Assembly (NCBI RefSeq): GCF_003313325.1
Contig: NZ_QMHQ01000002.1
Coordinates: forward strand, 558,001-622,000
Direction of reading: 5' to 3'
Length of the DNA: 64,000 nucleotides
Origin: Pedobacter namyangjuensis
GTDB lineage: Bacteria; Bacteroidota; Bacteroidia; Sphingobacteriales; Sphingobacteriaceae
Part shown: in pieces, positions 34,780-44,928 of the stretch
How the letters are laid out: the number at the start of each line of letters is the position of its first letter
How positions within the stretch are numbered: the first letter of the stretch is position 1
Notes under the pieces: generated by a model
Told to the model about the DNA's origin: nothing
Databases searched by the model: none
Seen by the model: the letters and a program-made list of their open reading frames with translations, nothing else
Program-made: the position numbers and the translations under genes

Positions 34780-35559
34780 ATGGCTATAATAACATTAACA
34801 ACAGACCTAGGTACTAAAGATTTTTATCAGGCTGCTTTAAAAGGCAGTATCCTGACAATCTTGCCTAGTGCTAATATTGTAGACATTACTCACGAAGTTC
34901 CATCTTATAATATTTCTTACGCGGCTTTTGTTCTAAAAAACGCCTATCCGTATTTTCCTAAGAATACTGTACACTTAATTGGTATTGATTCTGTTTTTAA
35001 TGAGAATACAAAATACGTTGCCCTTCGTTACAAAGACCACTTTTTTGTCGGTGCCGACAATGGAATTTTTTCGCTTCTTTTTGACGAAAAACCAGATGAG
35101 TTGGTAGAACTAAACATTATGCAAGACTTGAAATATCTGCATTTTCCGTTGGTGGATATTTTTGTAAAAGCAGCCATACATTTAGCAAAAGGTGGCAAAT
35201 TAAAAGACATTGGTTTACCTACAGAAGATATTGAGCAAAGAATGCTTTTACATCCTGTAATTGAGAGAGATATAATTAGAGGTAGCGTAATTTATATTGA
35301 TACTTTCTGCAACGTAATTACTAATATCACAAAAGATCTTTTCACCAAAATTCAGCGCAACCGCGACTTTACTTTGTACTTTAGAAAGAGCGAAACTATT
35401 ACTCAGTTGAGCTGGCATTATAACGAGGTTCCAGAGGGGGAAAAGCTATGTTTGTTTGGTATTAGTAACCATTTAGAAATTGCCATAAACAAAGGCAAAG
35501 CAAGTGGATTATTGGGACTGCACTTGAACGATATTGTTAGAGTTGAATTCCATCCATAG
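34780..35559 (+). CDS. SAM hydroxide adenosyltransferase (DUF62 family)
   Basis: A 259-residue member of the DUF62/SAM hydrolase family, related to the fluorinase. N-terminal IITLTTDLGTKDFYQAALKG holds the conserved Asp, then NIVDITHEVPSYNI, FVGADNGIFSLL and the C-domain IYIDTFCNVITNI. The family uses water to split S-adenosylmethionine into adenosine and methionine. Its role in cells is not established. It may be co-transcribed with the two small genes downstream (70 bp and 12 bp gaps). Confidence 0.88.
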   Translation: MAIITLTTDLGTKDFYQAALKGSILTILPSANIVDITHEVPSYNISYAAFVLKNAYPYFPKNTVHLIGIDSVFNENTKYVALRYKDHFFVGADNGIFSLLFDEKPDELVELNIMQDLKYLHFPLVDIFVKAAIHLAKGGKLKDIGLPTEDIEQRMLLHPVIERDIIRGSVIYIDTFCNVITNITKDLFTKIQRNRDFTLYFRKSETITQLSWHYNEVPEGEKLCLFGISNHLEIAINKGKASGLLGLHLNDIVRVEFHP

Positions 35560-35629
35560 ATAAAAATTAGATAACGATTCAACCAAAGTCTCTTAACGAT
35601 TATCTTACTATTTATTTTTTAGGAAAATT

Positions 35630-35914
35630 ATGCTTACACGTATTGTTAAAATGCAATTCGAAAGTGCTTTTACTGAAGATTTCAAAATCATATTTAAAGA
35701 AGTAAAACCACTCATTGCAAACTTTGAAGGCTGCTTAGGTGTTAAATTATTGCAACACGAGACTGCAAGCGATATATTTTTCACCATTAGTTATTGGGAA
35801 AATGCAATGGCTTTGGAAAAATATAGAAACTCTGCATTATTTACAAACACTTGGCTAAAAGTTAAGATAAATTTTGCCAGCAAGGCTGAAGCGTGGAGCC
35901 TAATTGAACAGTAA
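35630..35914 (+). CDS. Antibiotic biosynthesis monooxygenase-like (ABM) small protein
   Basis: A 94-residue protein with the dimeric alpha/beta barrel pattern of the ABM/quinol monooxygenase group: LTRIVKMQFE, then FKEVKPLIANFEGCLGVKLLQH, IFFTISYWENAMALEKYRNS and WLKVKINFASKAEAW. Members act as heme- or cofactor-free oxygenases or simply bind small molecules. The substrate is unknown. It lies 12 bp upstream of the 35927 gene. Confidence 0.78.
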   Translation: MLTRIVKMQFESAFTEDFKIIFKEVKPLIANFEGCLGVKLLQHETASDIFFTISYWENAMALEKYRNSALFTNTWLKVKINFASKAEAWSLIEQ

Positions 35915-35926
35915 CAATTTCATAAA

Positions 35927-36454
35927 ATGATAAAAAAAATTGCTCTTTTCTGCTTGCTATCCAGCTATATAGTTGCTCTTGCGCAAGATAGTACAAGTTA
36001 TGAATTACAACGTGCCAAGGTTAATCAGCTCTTGGCAAATAGAAGTGCCAAGTTTGGGCAATATGACGAAAGCCTAAATTCAAAAACCGGGATTTTCGGC
36101 TTACAGACCAAAAAAGACATCAGAAATTCTAACGAGATATTAAGGGAAATAGCAATAACCGACAATGATATTTTTACGGAACTAAAGGTATTAATGGATT
36201 ATAAGGATTTGCAGGTAGAACAGGTTAAAAGCACGGTAAACAATAATGCTGAACGAATTGAGAATTACAGAAAAACGATTAAAGAACTTCAGCAGCAAAA
36301 TGAATTATTAACGAAAGCCAGTGACAATGCTGATAACAAGCAGGGTATTTTAATCTTTTTACTTTCGCTTTCTTTAATTGCTAGTGCGATTTTAGGCTAC
36401 TTATTTTACCGCAAACACCAAACACTTAAATCGTATGAAAAAACAAGCATTTAA
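35927..36454 (+). CDS. Hypothetical exported/membrane protein with coiled coil
   Basis: A 175-residue protein. It has a signal peptide (MIKKIALFCLLSSYIVALAQ), a coiled coil (about 85-130: VKSTVNNNAERIENYRKTIK, then ELQQQNELLTKAS) and a C-terminal transmembrane helix (about 142-162: ILIFLLSLSLIASAILGYLF) with a basic tail. This suggests a membrane-anchored periplasmic coiled coil. No homology call can be made. Its end overlaps the 36435 ORF by 20 bp. Confidence 0.7.
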   Translation: MIKKIALFCLLSSYIVALAQDSTSYELQRAKVNQLLANRSAKFGQYDESLNSKTGIFGLQTKKDIRNSNEILREIAITDNDIFTELKVLMDYKDLQVEQVKSTVNNNAERIENYRKTIKELQQQNELLTKASDNADNKQGILIFLLSLSLIASAILGYLFYRKHQTLKSYEKTSI

Positions 36455-36581
36455 ATTATTGGTGAAATTAAATAATTTGATTTTGCCGAGCTACTACAAA
36501 CAAGATCCTATGAAATTATCTACCCTACAGAAAGCTGTTTTGGGTTTTAGGTATTGGGCGCTTACAAATTCTTTAAAATGA
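36435..36581 (+). CDS. 48-residue basic micro-protein
   Basis: ATG at 36435, TGA at 36579-36581. It reads MKKQAFKLLVKLNNLILPSY, then KLSTLQKAVLGFRYWALTNSLK. From memory, this resembles a family of about 50-residue basic proteins widespread in Bacteroidetes, sometimes annotated as SsrA-binding protein, with the pattern MKK.LFKLLAK.N and then LQ.AI.G.R. It overlaps the upstream gene by 20 bp and is followed by a terminator 12 bp later. I recognise the family pattern but know no proven function. Confidence 0.72.
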   Translation: MKKQAFKLLVKLNNLILPSYYKQDPMKLSTLQKAVLGFRYWALTNSLK

Positions 36582-36592
36582 GCCGAAATAAA

Positions 36593-36641
36593 AAAGCCTA
36601 AAGCTTAATACACCGTTAAGGCTACAAATGCTTTAGGCTTT
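36593..36641. terminator. Terminator shared by the 36435 gene and serA
   Basis: AAAGCCTAAAGC (36593-36604) and GCTTTAGGCTTT (36630-36641) are perfect 12 bp arms with a 25-base loop that itself can pair (ACCGTTAAGGCT). It lies between the ends of converging genes. Confidence 0.72.
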
Positions 36642-36653
36642 ATATTGTTATAG

Positions 36654-37607
36654 CTAAGCTCTGTTAAAATGATCGATGATCAAGTTTGCCAACTCCGTGC
36701 CAATACGCTCTTGCGCTTCGTTTGTAGAAGCTCCAATATGCGGCGTAAGTGAAATTTTTGGATGATCTAAAATTGCCTGCAGTGGCGTAGGCTCGTTATC
36801 AAAAACATCTAAACCAGCAAAAGATACCTTTCCAGAATTTAAAGCTTCTATTAAAGCCAATTCATCTATTGTACCACCGCGTGAGCAGTTTACAATACCT
36901 ACGCCCGGCTTCATTGCATCAAACTCATCCTTACCTAAAATAGGTTTATCCGCAAATGGTGTATGCAAAGAAATAAAATCACTCTGTGCAATTACTTCTG
37001 CTAAACTAACCGTAGTAACAGGAATATCTACTTTTATACCACCCTGAAGATTTAGCGTAATATTACCACTAAACGGATGTAAATCATAAGCTAAAACATT
37101 CATGCCTAAACCAAGTGCTACACTTGCCGTTTCGCGACCAATTCTGCCAAATCCAATTATACCAATGGTTTTGCCACGTAGCTCTACCCCTTTTGCATAG
37201 GCTTTTTTAAGGTCGTTGAATTTGGTATTACCTTCTAAAGGCATTTTTCTGTTAGCGTCCTGCAAAAAACGAATTCCGGTAAATAGATGAGAGAAAACTA
37301 GCTCGGCCACAGAAAGCGATGAAGCAGCCGGTGTATTAACCACATTTATACCTTTGCCACGAGCGTATTCAACATCAATATTATCCATACCAACACCACC
37401 GCGACCAATTAATTTAATATTTGGACAAGCATCAATTAATGCAGCTCTTAATTTTGTAGCACTACGAACTGTAATTGCATCGTAGTTCAATAATGCTTCT
37501 GCCAATTGTTCTTGCGGAATAGTTTGCGTATCAACTTGAAAACCCGCATCTTCCAGTAACTGCTTCCCTATTGGATCTATGCCATCATTGGCAAGTATTT
37601 TTATCAT
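36654..37607 (-). CDS. serA: D-3-phosphoglycerate dehydrogenase (short form)
   Basis: A 317-residue NAD-dependent D-2-hydroxyacid dehydrogenase. Motifs: GRGGVGMDNIDVEYA, the Rossmann IGIIGFGRIGRETASV, the catalytic Arg in NCSRGGTIDE, and the His in LTPHIGASTNEAQ. It has no C-terminal ACT domain, so it is the short form. The assignment to 3-phosphoglycerate rests on pairing with serC, 51 bp upstream on the same strand; together they make phosphoserine. Another hydroxyacid substrate is possible but less likely. Confidence 0.9.
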   Translation of the reverse strand: MIKILANDGIDPIGKQLLEDAGFQVDTQTIPQEQLAEALLNYDAITVRSATKLRAALIDACPNIKLIGRGGVGMDNIDVEYARGKGINVVNTPAASSLSVAELVFSHLFTGIRFLQDANRKMPLEGNTKFNDLKKAYAKGVELRGKTIGIIGFGRIGRETASVALGLGMNVLAYDLHPFSGNITLNLQGGIKVDIPVTTVSLAEVIAQSDFISLHTPFADKPILGKDEFDAMKPGVGIVNCSRGGTIDELALIEALNSGKVSFAGLDVFDNEPTPLQAILDHPKISLTPHIGASTNEAQERIGTELANLIIDHFNRA

Positions 37608-37658
37608 AACCTTTAAAAGTCTTCGTAAGAAATATTTATTTTATTTGAGATTAAAAAA

Positions 37659-38729
37659 CTAATTGTTTTTGTTTTTCTCTTCAAATTCCTGCATTAAATC
37701 TATTAATGCATGCACGCTTGTTATTGGCAAAGCATTATACATCGATGCTCTAAAACCACCTACGCTCCTATGTCCTTTTAAACCTTCGAAACCTCGGTCG
37801 TCAGCAAATTTTGCAAATGGTTTTTCTAATTCTGGATTCTCCATCACAAAACAAACATTCATTCTTGAGCGATCTTCTACAGCACAAGTACCTTTAAACA
37901 AAGGATTTCTGTCTATCTCCCTGTACAAAGCATCGGCTTTTGCCTTATTTTCCTTCTCAATTTCGGCTACACCACCTTTAGATTTTAGCCAGTTTAAGTT
38001 TAACATAGCGGTATAAATAGAGAAAACGGGCGGTGTGTTATACATAGAATCGTTATCCTTATAAGAATTATAATCTAACATAGAGGGAATTGCACGACCT
38101 GTTTTGCCTAAAATTTCATCCTTAACTATAACAATGGTTAATCCGGCAGGGCCGATATTTTTTTGAGCACCGGCATAAATCAAATCGAATTTAGAAACAT
38201 CAATTACACGGCTCATAATATCTGAAGACATATCGCAAACTACGGGCACTTTTGTTACCGGGACTTCAAATAATTCTGTACCATAAATGGTGTTATTTGA
38301 AGTATAATGAAAATATGCGCTATCTTCTGGAATAGAAAAATCTTTAGGGATATAGGTAAAGTTTGCTTCTTTTGATGATGCTACAACATCGGCTTTGCCA
38401 AAAAATTTAACTTCTTTAATAGCTTTGTTAGCCCAAACACCAGTTTCTAAATAAGCTGCTGTTTTTCCCTCAGGCAACAAGTTCATTGGCACCATTGCAA
38501 ACTGCAAACTTGCGCCCCCTTGCAAAAATAAAACGGAATAACCAGATGGTACGTTTAACAGTTCTTTTACCAATTTATTGGCTTCAGCCATCACTTCCTC
38601 AAACTCTGGGCTACGATGCGAAATTTCTAAAATTGATAATCCGTCTTTAAAATCTAAAACAGCTCTAGACGCTTGTTTAAACACTTCCTGTGGTAAAATA
38701 CAGGGTCCTGCACCAAAATTATGTCTCAT
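37659..38729 (-). CDS. serC: Phosphoserine aminotransferase
   Basis: A 356-residue class V PLP transaminase. It begins [18 protein letters not shown] and has [27 protein letters not shown] (the Asp that pairs with PLP nitrogen) and the lysine site [11 protein letters not shown]. The C-terminal [20 protein letters not shown] is typical of SerC. It makes 3-phosphoserine from 3-phosphohydroxypyruvate produced by SerA. It also can serve vitamin B6 synthesis. It forms an operon with serA. Confidence 0.96.
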   Translation of the reverse strand: MRHNFGAGPCILPQEVFKQASRAVLDFKDGLSILEISHRSPEFEEVMAEANKLVKELLNVPSGYSVLFLQGGASLQFAMVPMNLLPEGKTAAYLETGVWANKAIKEVKFFGKADVVASSKEANFTYIPKDFSIPEDSAYFHYTSNNTIYGTELFEVPVTKVPVVCDMSSDIMSRVIDVSKFDLIYAGAQKNIGPAGLTIVIVKDEILGKTGRAIPSMLDYNSYKDNDSMYNTPPVFSIYTAMLNLNWLKSKGGVAEIEKENKAKADALYREIDRNPLFKGTCAVEDRSRMNVCFVMENPELEKPFAKFADDRGFEGLKGHRSVGGFRASMYNALPITSVHALIDLMQEFEEKNKNN

Positions 38730-38775
38730 GTATATTAAGTTTTTATAAGTGTAAATCTAACACTTTGTACTTAAT

Positions 38776-41217
38776 TTACGGGCGGTTTTTAAACTTTAAT
38801 ATTAATTTGAAATTAAATTGACGCCCTGTTAAATAGTTGGGAATTGCATAATGCACGTTATCTACGTCTTTAAGCCACAAGTAAGAAACCGTATTGTTTA
38901 TGTTAAGTAAATTGAATACTTCAAAATAAGTTGTAAAAGAGCTAAAATATTTATCTAAAAACTTGGGCTTTCTTAACGCTGCATCGTCTAAAAAATCCTT
39001 TGAGAATCCAATATCGACCCTTTTGTAGGCGGGGATTTGAAAATCGTCGCTGTACGTTTCGTTTAAGGGTGCTCCTATTGGCAACCTAGAACCGTAAAGC
39101 ATATTTAGGTGCACTTTGTAGGTTGGGCTTTTTAGCAACCTATCCTGAAAAAATACCGAGAAATTTACACGTTGATCTGTTGGCCGCTTTAAGTAACCTG
39201 GATAAATGGTTTCTATTTGCCCAAGGCTATTCTTTCTTTGATAAGAGTCGTTTCTAATATCCTGATCGGCATGCATAAATGAGATACGAAAATAGGATAC
39301 CAGATCCTTAACGAACTCGCCACCAATACTAAAGTCCGCTCCTACAGTTCTACCTTTTGCAGATTCGTTGGCTAAATATTTTATCCTAACGTTATCAACA
39401 ACGTAAGGGATAAGTCGATCAGCATATTTAAAGTATGCCTCAGAAGTAAACTTTAACCTTGTGCCAAGACCGTCGAAAGCGTAATCCAAACCACCACTAA
39501 CATTATAAGAGCGCTGTGCCTTTTGTTTTAAATTCAGTAATCCATCATAAGCCCTAATACTCCTGTAACTTGGCGCTTGCTGGTAAATCCCGGCTGTAAA
39601 TCGAATAATTTTATTATTACTTGATGGTCTGTAAGCCAGCAATAGCCTCGGGCTAATCAACAACTGATCAGATAAACTACTGTAGCTACCACGAACGCCT
39701 AATTGTAAGTCGGCGTAATCAGTTAAGGCGTAACTGTCTTGTATAAATGCAGAATAATTAAAAAAATTAACCTCATTATTTACCTTTATAGTTTGCTCTA
39801 AGTTAAATTTTTTACCTTCGTAAGGCAAAATATATCCGGCAGAATCTGTTAAATGATACTCGTTGAGCTGATCTGTAAACCTTTGGTTTTCTATCCTTGC
39901 ACCCCATGAAAACACGTGGTTTTCGTAATTTTGGTCAGTCTTAACTTCCGAACTAATTATTTGAGAATTTAAGCTGTTGCGAGCATAATTCAAGTAAGTA
40001 CCTAATCCCCTATTTATGCGAACCGGGCTTAAACCAACAGAGTTGAAACCTGTTTCTAGTTCATCAAAAACATACCGTCCTTCAATATCAAAACGCTCTC
40101 TTTCCCTCGTATTAAAATAACTATTGATCCATTTAACCACCAAATTAGACTGCGGGCTAAAGGTTGCTGTTATGGCCCCTCCAAAAGTTCTGTAACTATC
40201 TATTTCCTGCCCGTTGTAATCTATATTTAAACGAAGCTGGGTATTAAGTGTACCGAACTGCGTTTCTCTATCCTCGGGAATCAACTTAAATTCGCCAACA
40301 TTTAAATTTCCGAGTGCGCTTAGCGAGAACTTTTCTGAAACGTTATACTGATAAAGAAATTGCGCATCGCCAAAGTTAGGCCTGTAATTTCCTTTATTAT
40401 CTTGTCGATTTAAAACCGTAGCATTATTTTTATAGCGTAAACCTGTTAATAAAAAGCTTTTATCTGACACATTTTTAGTACTAAGAGAAACGCCCATTAA
40501 GCCTGCAGTAAGTAAGGTGTGGTTGCTGTCGGGCCTATCGTATCTAACGTCTAATACAGACGATAGCTTATCTCCATAACGAGACTCAAAGCCACCGGCA
40601 GAAAACTTTGCCCTAGTAACCAAATCGCTATTGATGAAACTGAGACCTTCTTGTTGCCCATTACGTATTAAAACGGGTCTGCTTATCTCAACATCGTTAA
40701 TGTAAACCAAGTTTTCATCAAAGTTACCTCCCCTAACGCTGTATTGAGAGCTAAGTTCGTTGTTTGTAGAAACGCCCGGAAGTGTTTTTAACATCGATTC
40801 GAAATTGCCAGAAACCGAAGGCCTGGAAATAAGGTCGGAAATGTTAATGGTGCTGGTATTACTTAACTGGTTTTGTTTATTGGTAACTGTAACTTGCTCT
40901 AATTCGTTAATATCTGGAACGAGAGAAATATCCCGAACAATTCTACCAGCTACATTTTCGTTAACAATTAAAAGTATCGGTTTGTAACCTAACAGATTAT
41001 ATTTTAAAGTAAAATGAGTGGTTTTTGAATAGATCGTATAGTCACCATTCTCATCGGTTACAGTAGATTCTTGCTGACCTAAAACAGCAACTGTTACTTG
41101 TTGAAGTGGAAAAGATTTTTGATCGAGTATTTTGCCTGTAACTCTAACCAATGGTTGTGCAATTACCGAAGCAATGCACAGCACAACGAATAAAAGCAAC
41201 AGGTATACTTTTCGCAT
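38776..41217 (-). CDS. TonB-dependent outer-membrane receptor with carboxypeptidase-like regulatory domain
   Basis: An 813-residue protein with a signal peptide ending near residue 20 (IASVIAQ). A CarboxypepD_reg-like domain follows (22-110: LVRVTGKILDQKSFPLQQVT), then the plug (about 125-225: FESMLKTLPGVSTNNELSSQ, SVRGGNFDENLVYINDVEI) and a barrel of alternating strands to the end. No SusD gene is next to it, so it is not a classic starch-utilisation pair. The ligand is unknown (iron chelate, vitamin or glycan). It lies 8 bp after rpe on the same strand, which suggests co-transcription. Confidence 0.9.
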   Translation of the reverse strand: MRKVYLLLLFVVLCIASVIAQPLVRVTGKILDQKSFPLQQVTVAVLGQQESTVTDENGDYTIYSKTTHFTLKYNLLGYKPILLIVNENVAGRIVRDISLVPDINELEQVTVTNKQNQLSNTSTINISDLISRPSVSGNFESMLKTLPGVSTNNELSSQYSVRGGNFDENLVYINDVEISRPVLIRNGQQEGLSFINSDLVTRAKFSAGGFESRYGDKLSSVLDVRYDRPDSNHTLLTAGLMGVSLSTKNVSDKSFLLTGLRYKNNATVLNRQDNKGNYRPNFGDAQFLYQYNVSEKFSLSALGNLNVGEFKLIPEDRETQFGTLNTQLRLNIDYNGQEIDSYRTFGGAITATFSPQSNLVVKWINSYFNTRERERFDIEGRYVFDELETGFNSVGLSPVRINRGLGTYLNYARNSLNSQIISSEVKTDQNYENHVFSWGARIENQRFTDQLNEYHLTDSAGYILPYEGKKFNLEQTIKVNNEVNFFNYSAFIQDSYALTDYADLQLGVRGSYSSLSDQLLISPRLLLAYRPSSNNKIIRFTAGIYQQAPSYRSIRAYDGLLNLKQKAQRSYNVSGGLDYAFDGLGTRLKFTSEAYFKYADRLIPYVVDNVRIKYLANESAKGRTVGADFSIGGEFVKDLVSYFRISFMHADQDIRNDSYQRKNSLGQIETIYPGYLKRPTDQRVNFSVFFQDRLLKSPTYKVHLNMLYGSRLPIGAPLNETYSDDFQIPAYKRVDIGFSKDFLDDAALRKPKFLDKYFSSFTTYFEVFNLLNINNTVSYLWLKDVDNVHYAIPNYLTGRQFNFKLILKFKNRP

Positions 41218-41225
41218 TCAAGAAA

Positions 41226-41897
41226 TTAGCTATTTAATAATTTGGCATCAATTTTTTTCATTGAGGATATCATGTCTGGCGGACTTTGCGCTCCAAAAAT
41301 TGCATTTCCTGCTACAAAAGCACTGGCACCTGCATGAATTAAACTCGCTAAATTTGCCGTACTCACGCCACCGTCAACTTCGATAATCAAATCAGGATTA
41401 ACATGTAAAGCCATTTGCTTTAAGGTAGCAATTTTGTTTAGCGATTGCGGAATAAACTGTTGTCCGCCAAAGCCCGGATTTACAGACATGATTAAAACCA
41501 TATCCAAATCAACCAAAATATCTTTTAATAATTCTACTGGTGTATGAGGGTTTAAAGCTACGCTTGCCTTGCATCCGTTCGCTTTTATAAGTTGAATAGT
41601 TCTGTGCAAATGTGTGCATGCTTCATAATGAACTGTAATTATGGCAGCTCCATTCTTTGCAAATTCTTCAATGTATTGATCTGGATTTATGATCATTAAA
41701 TGCACATCTAAAGGCTTTTTTGCATATTGCCTAACCGCCTTTAAAACCGGAAAGCCGAACGAAATATTTGGAACGAAAACACCATCCATTACATCAATAT
41801 GAAACCAATCAGCTTCGCTATTATTAATCATTTCAATATCGCGTTGCAGATTGGCAAAATCGGCAGAAAGTATGGATGGGGCTATAATGTGTTTCAT
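41226..41897 (-). CDS. rpe: Ribulose-phosphate 3-epimerase
   Basis: A 223-residue TIM barrel. Motifs: APSILSADFANLQRDIE, WFHIDVMDGVFVPNISFG (metal His and Asp), LDVHLMI, MSVNPGFGGQQF, and EVDGGVSTAN. It interconverts ribulose- and xylulose-5-phosphate in the pentose phosphate pathway. It is full length with no odd features. The TonB receptor gene follows it after 8 bp. Confidence 0.96.
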   Translation of the reverse strand: MKHIIAPSILSADFANLQRDIEMINNSEADWFHIDVMDGVFVPNISFGFPVLKAVRQYAKKPLDVHLMIINPDQYIEEFAKNGAAIITVHYEACTHLHRTIQLIKANGCKASVALNPHTPVELLKDILVDLDMVLIMSVNPGFGGQQFIPQSLNKIATLKQMALHVNPDLIIEVDGGVSTANLASLIHAGASAFVAGNAIFGAQSPPDMISSMKKIDAKLLNS

Positions 41898-41931
41898 TTT
41901 TTACTAATTTATTATCGTATCGTTATTATGA

Positions 41932-41993
41932 GGCACGAAGCAATCTTACAAAAATAGTAAGGTGCTTTAGATCGCTTCGTGCATCGCAATAAC
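41932..41993. repeat. Inverted repeat GCACGAAGC / GCTTCGTGC
   Basis: GCACGAAGC near 41933-41941 is matched in inverted form by GCTTCGTGC near 41975-41983. The two arms sit within a GC-richer patch in an AT-rich spacer and look like a REP-type element. Confidence 0.5.
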
Positions 41994-42315
41994 TCGACTT
42001 CTTAGAAAGGCAAGTTACAAAACTAGTAGGGAACTTTGTAGTAGCAGGCTTAAAATTTTAGCATTGCCTTATTTTTATAAACTGGATTGCAGCGACATCC
42101 TTTATTAATTGTTTTTTAGCGTAGCGGACATTAATAAAGATATAGCGGAAAGCCAGACTAACGGAAAATTTGTTTACTAAAATTGCTTTTCAAGAAAATA
42201 AGTTAATACAAGTATTTTCGTCATTGTCAGCTTTAATGCAATCGTAATGTTATTAATTATCATTATTTGCGTTACGAATCCCACCTTTTCGGTGGAATGA
42301 AGAAAAGGAAAATAA

Positions 42316-42347
42316 AAAACCCTTCCAGCAAAAACTGAAAGGGTTTT
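42316..42347 (-). terminator. Terminator downstream of pnp
   Basis: AAAACCCTTCCAG (42316-42328) and CTGAAAGGGTTTT (42335-42347), one mismatch, with a short loop. On the minus strand the stem is followed by TTATTTTCC, and it starts 43 bp after the pnp stop. Confidence 0.78.
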
Positions 42348-42389
42348 AAAAATTAGCTAATTGTCACATTAGTGACCTAGCGAATTGGA

Positions 42390-44525
42390 TTATGCTTGTG
42401 GAGCTGCAGGTTTTTCTGGTCTTGGCAACAAAACTTTACGAGAAAGTTTCATTTTGCCTTGTTTATCTACATCCAACAATTTAACTTCTATTTTATCGCC
42501 TTCTTTTAAAACGCCATCCATAGTTTCTAAACGCTCCCAAGAAATCTCAGAAATGTGCAGCAAACCATCTTTACCTGGCATAATTTCTACAAAAGCACCA
42601 AAAGGCATAATTGATTTTACCTTACCTTGGTAAGTAGCACCAATTTCTGGTTTAGCGGCAATTGCACTAATACGTGCAACAGCAGCATCAATTGCAGCTT
42701 TGTTATCAGCAAAAATTTCAACGATACCTTTATTGCCAACTTCTTCAATTGAAATTGAAGCACCAGTTTCACGTTGCATTTCTTGAATAATTTTACCGCC
42801 TGGGCCTATTACAGCACCGATAAATTCTTTATCAATAGTTAATGAAACGATACGTGGAGCATGTGGTTTCATATCTGCATTAGGCTCAGCGATTGTTTTC
42901 TTCATCTCGCCTAAGATATGTAAACGACCTTCTTTAGCTTGTAATAATGCTTTAGTTAATACTTCGTAAGATAAACCATTGATTTTTAAGTCCATTTGAC
43001 AAGCAACAATACCTTTTTCAGTACCAGTTACTTTAAAGTCCATATCACCTAAATGATCTTCATCACCCAAAATATCAGAAAGAATAGCATATTTACCAGT
43101 TTTCTCATCAGTAATTAAACCCATTGCTATACCAGAAACCGGCGCTTTGATTTTAATACCTGCATCCATTAATGCTAAAGTAGCCGCACAAACAGTTGCC
43201 ATTGATGATGAACCGTTAGATTCTAAAATATCAGAAACGATACGAATGGTATAAGGATTATCTGCTCCTTCTGGTAATACTTTCTTTAACGAACGTTGTG
43301 CTAAAGCACCGTGACCAATCTCTCTACGTCCAGCACCTCTGTTAGGTCTAACTTCGCCAGTTGAGAAACCAGGGAAATTATAGTGCAATAAGAATTTGTT
43401 ATAACCATTAATAAAAGCACCATCAATCATTTGCTCATCATCTTTACTACCTAGAGTAACCGACGTTAAAGATTGGGTTTCGCCACGCGTAAATACTGCC
43501 GATCCGTGTGCTGCAGGTAAATAACCAACTTCACTCCAAATTGGGCGTATTTCTGTAGTCTTACGACCATCTAAACGAATACCTTCATCTAATAAAAGAT
43601 TTCTAATTGCATCGTACTGCACATCATGGTAATAATGTTTAGCCATTGCTTTAGTTAAATCTTCAGTTTCTGCTGGCATAGCCTCAAAAAACTCGTTAAT
43701 GATGTTGGTAAAACCAACTTTACGCTCGTCTTTATTAGAACCAGATTTAGCTACAGCATAAACTTTATCGTAAGTTGCAGCATAAACTTGTTGTTTTAAA
43801 ATTTCGCTATGGTCTTCGTGGTTATATTCACGTTTTACAGTTTTACCTGTAGCTTCAGTTAATTCAACTTGAACAGCACATTGAACTTTAATTGCCTCGT
43901 GTGCAAATTTTAAAGCTTCAACCATTTCATCTTCTTGAATTTCATCACACTCACCTTCAACCATGCCTATGTCGTTAGCAGAACCAGCAACCATAAACTC
44001 TAAAGTTGCACGTTCTAATTCGCTAGCTAATGGGTTAATTACCAATTTGCCATCAATTTTAGCTACACGTACTTCAGATATTGGACCGTTAAAAGGAATA
44101 TCAGAAACTGATAAAGCCGCAGATGCCGCTAAACCAGCTAAACAATCTGGCATAATATCCTTATCTGCCGAGATTAATGAAATCATTACTTGTGTATCAG
44201 AGTGGTAATCTGAAGGGAACATAGGGCGTAACGCTCTATCAACCAAACGAGAAATTAACACTTCATAATCAGATAATCTTGCCTCGCGACGTAAAAATCC
44301 TCCAGGAATACGGCCAGTAGCCGCATATTTCTCTTGATAATCAACCGATAAAGGTAAAAAATCAGTACCTGGCTTAGCACCAACAGTAGATACAACCGTT
44401 GCTAACAACATCGTATCGCCCATTTTTACTACTACCGAACCATCAGCCTGTTTAGCTAATTTACCAGTTTCAATTTCTACAATTCTTCCATCGCCCAAAT
44501 CGAACGATTTTTTTATTACATTCAT
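42390..44525 (-). CDS. pnp: Polyribonucleotide nucleotidyltransferase
   Basis: A 711-residue phosphorolytic 3'-5' exoribonuclease. The two RNase PH domains are visible (first: [40 protein letters not shown]; second: [23 protein letters not shown]...ALAQRSL), then the KH domain ([16 protein letters not shown]) and the S1 domain ([20 protein letters not shown]). It degrades mRNA and adds tails. rpsO is upstream on the same strand after 118 bp, the usual bacterial order, with its own terminator between the two. Confidence 0.98.
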   Translation of the reverse strand: MNVIKKSFDLGDGRIVEIETGKLAKQADGSVVVKMGDTMLLATVVSTVGAKPGTDFLPLSVDYQEKYAATGRIPGGFLRREARLSDYEVLISRLVDRALRPMFPSDYHSDTQVMISLISADKDIMPDCLAGLAASAALSVSDIPFNGPISEVRVAKIDGKLVINPLASELERATLEFMVAGSANDIGMVEGECDEIQEDEMVEALKFAHEAIKVQCAVQVELTEATGKTVKREYNHEDHSEILKQQVYAATYDKVYAVAKSGSNKDERKVGFTNIINEFFEAMPAETEDLTKAMAKHYYHDVQYDAIRNLLLDEGIRLDGRKTTEIRPIWSEVGYLPAAHGSAVFTRGETQSLTSVTLGSKDDEQMIDGAFINGYNKFLLHYNFPGFSTGEVRPNRGAGRREIGHGALAQRSLKKVLPEGADNPYTIRIVSDILESNGSSSMATVCAATLALMDAGIKIKAPVSGIAMGLITDEKTGKYAILSDILGDEDHLGDMDFKVTGTEKGIVACQMDLKINGLSYEVLTKALLQAKEGRLHILGEMKKTIAEPNADMKPHAPRIVSLTIDKEFIGAVIGPGGKIIQEMQRETGASISIEEVGNKGIVEIFADNKAAIDAAVARISAIAAKPEIGATYQGKVKSIMPFGAFVEIMPGKDGLLHISEISWERLETMDGVLKEGDKIEVKLLDVDKQGKMKLSRKVLLPRPEKPAAPQA

Positions 44526-44600
44526 TTAAATAGAATTATGGTGCGTTTTCCTCTTTCTACACACCGTTGTTTATATAGTTTCTTTTTGTTTTGCAATCAA

Positions 44601-44626
44601 AAAGCCATTCCCTAAAGAATGGCTTT
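44601..44626 (-). terminator. Terminator between rpsO and pnp
   Basis: AAAGCCATTC (44601-44610) and GAATGGCTTT (44617-44626), perfect 10 bp arms, with TTGATTGCAAAAC on the minus side. It lies 18 bp after the rpsO stop. Confidence 0.75.
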
Positions 44627-44643
44627 CAGTGATAAACCTGCGC

Positions 44644-44928
44644 TTATTTTTGTTTAATGATATCACGAAGCGCTAAAGCTTTGATGATAGCACGGTAGCG
44701 CTCAATATCTTTTTTGTATAGGTAAGCCAAAATACCGCGGCGTTTACCTACCAATTTTTGAAGTGATAACTGTGTAGAGAAATCTTTACGATTTTTCTTT
44801 AAGTGCTCTGTTAAGTGCGCAATACGGTATGTAAATAACGCTACTTGACCTTCTGCAGAACCAGTGTTGGTTGCTACTTCGCCGTGTGTTGTAAAAATTT
44901 CGGCTTTCTTTTCTTTACTTAAATACAT
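44644..44928 (-). CDS. rpsO: 30S ribosomal protein S15
   Basis: A 94-residue S15 that binds 16S rRNA in the 30S platform. Motifs: GSAEGQVALFTYRIAHLTEH, and LQKLVGKRRGILAYLYKKD. It is a few residues longer than the typical 89. The -7 box at 44971-44978 lies 43 bp upstream, and a terminator follows the stop. In other bacteria S15 represses its own mRNA; no such site was identified here. Confidence 0.97.
   Translation of the reverse strand: MYLSKEKKAEIFTTHGEVATNTGSAEGQVALFTYRIAHLTEHLKKNRKDFSTQLSLQKLVGKRRGILAYLYKKDIERYRAIIKALALRDIIKQK

Larger units (their letters stand above)
41898..42389. other. 492 bp intergenic region rich in repeat-like sequence
   Basis: No supported gene. It holds the degenerate repeat around 41931-41993 (GAGGCACGAAGCAATCTTAC, then GATCGCTTCGTGCATCGCAA), with inverted GCACGAAGC/GCTTCGTGC. 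Another hairpin lies at 42281-42295 (CCACC, loop TTTTC, GGTGG), and a terminator at 42316-42347. The pieces resemble the short intergenic repeats seen elsewhere in this window. Confidence 0.55.
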
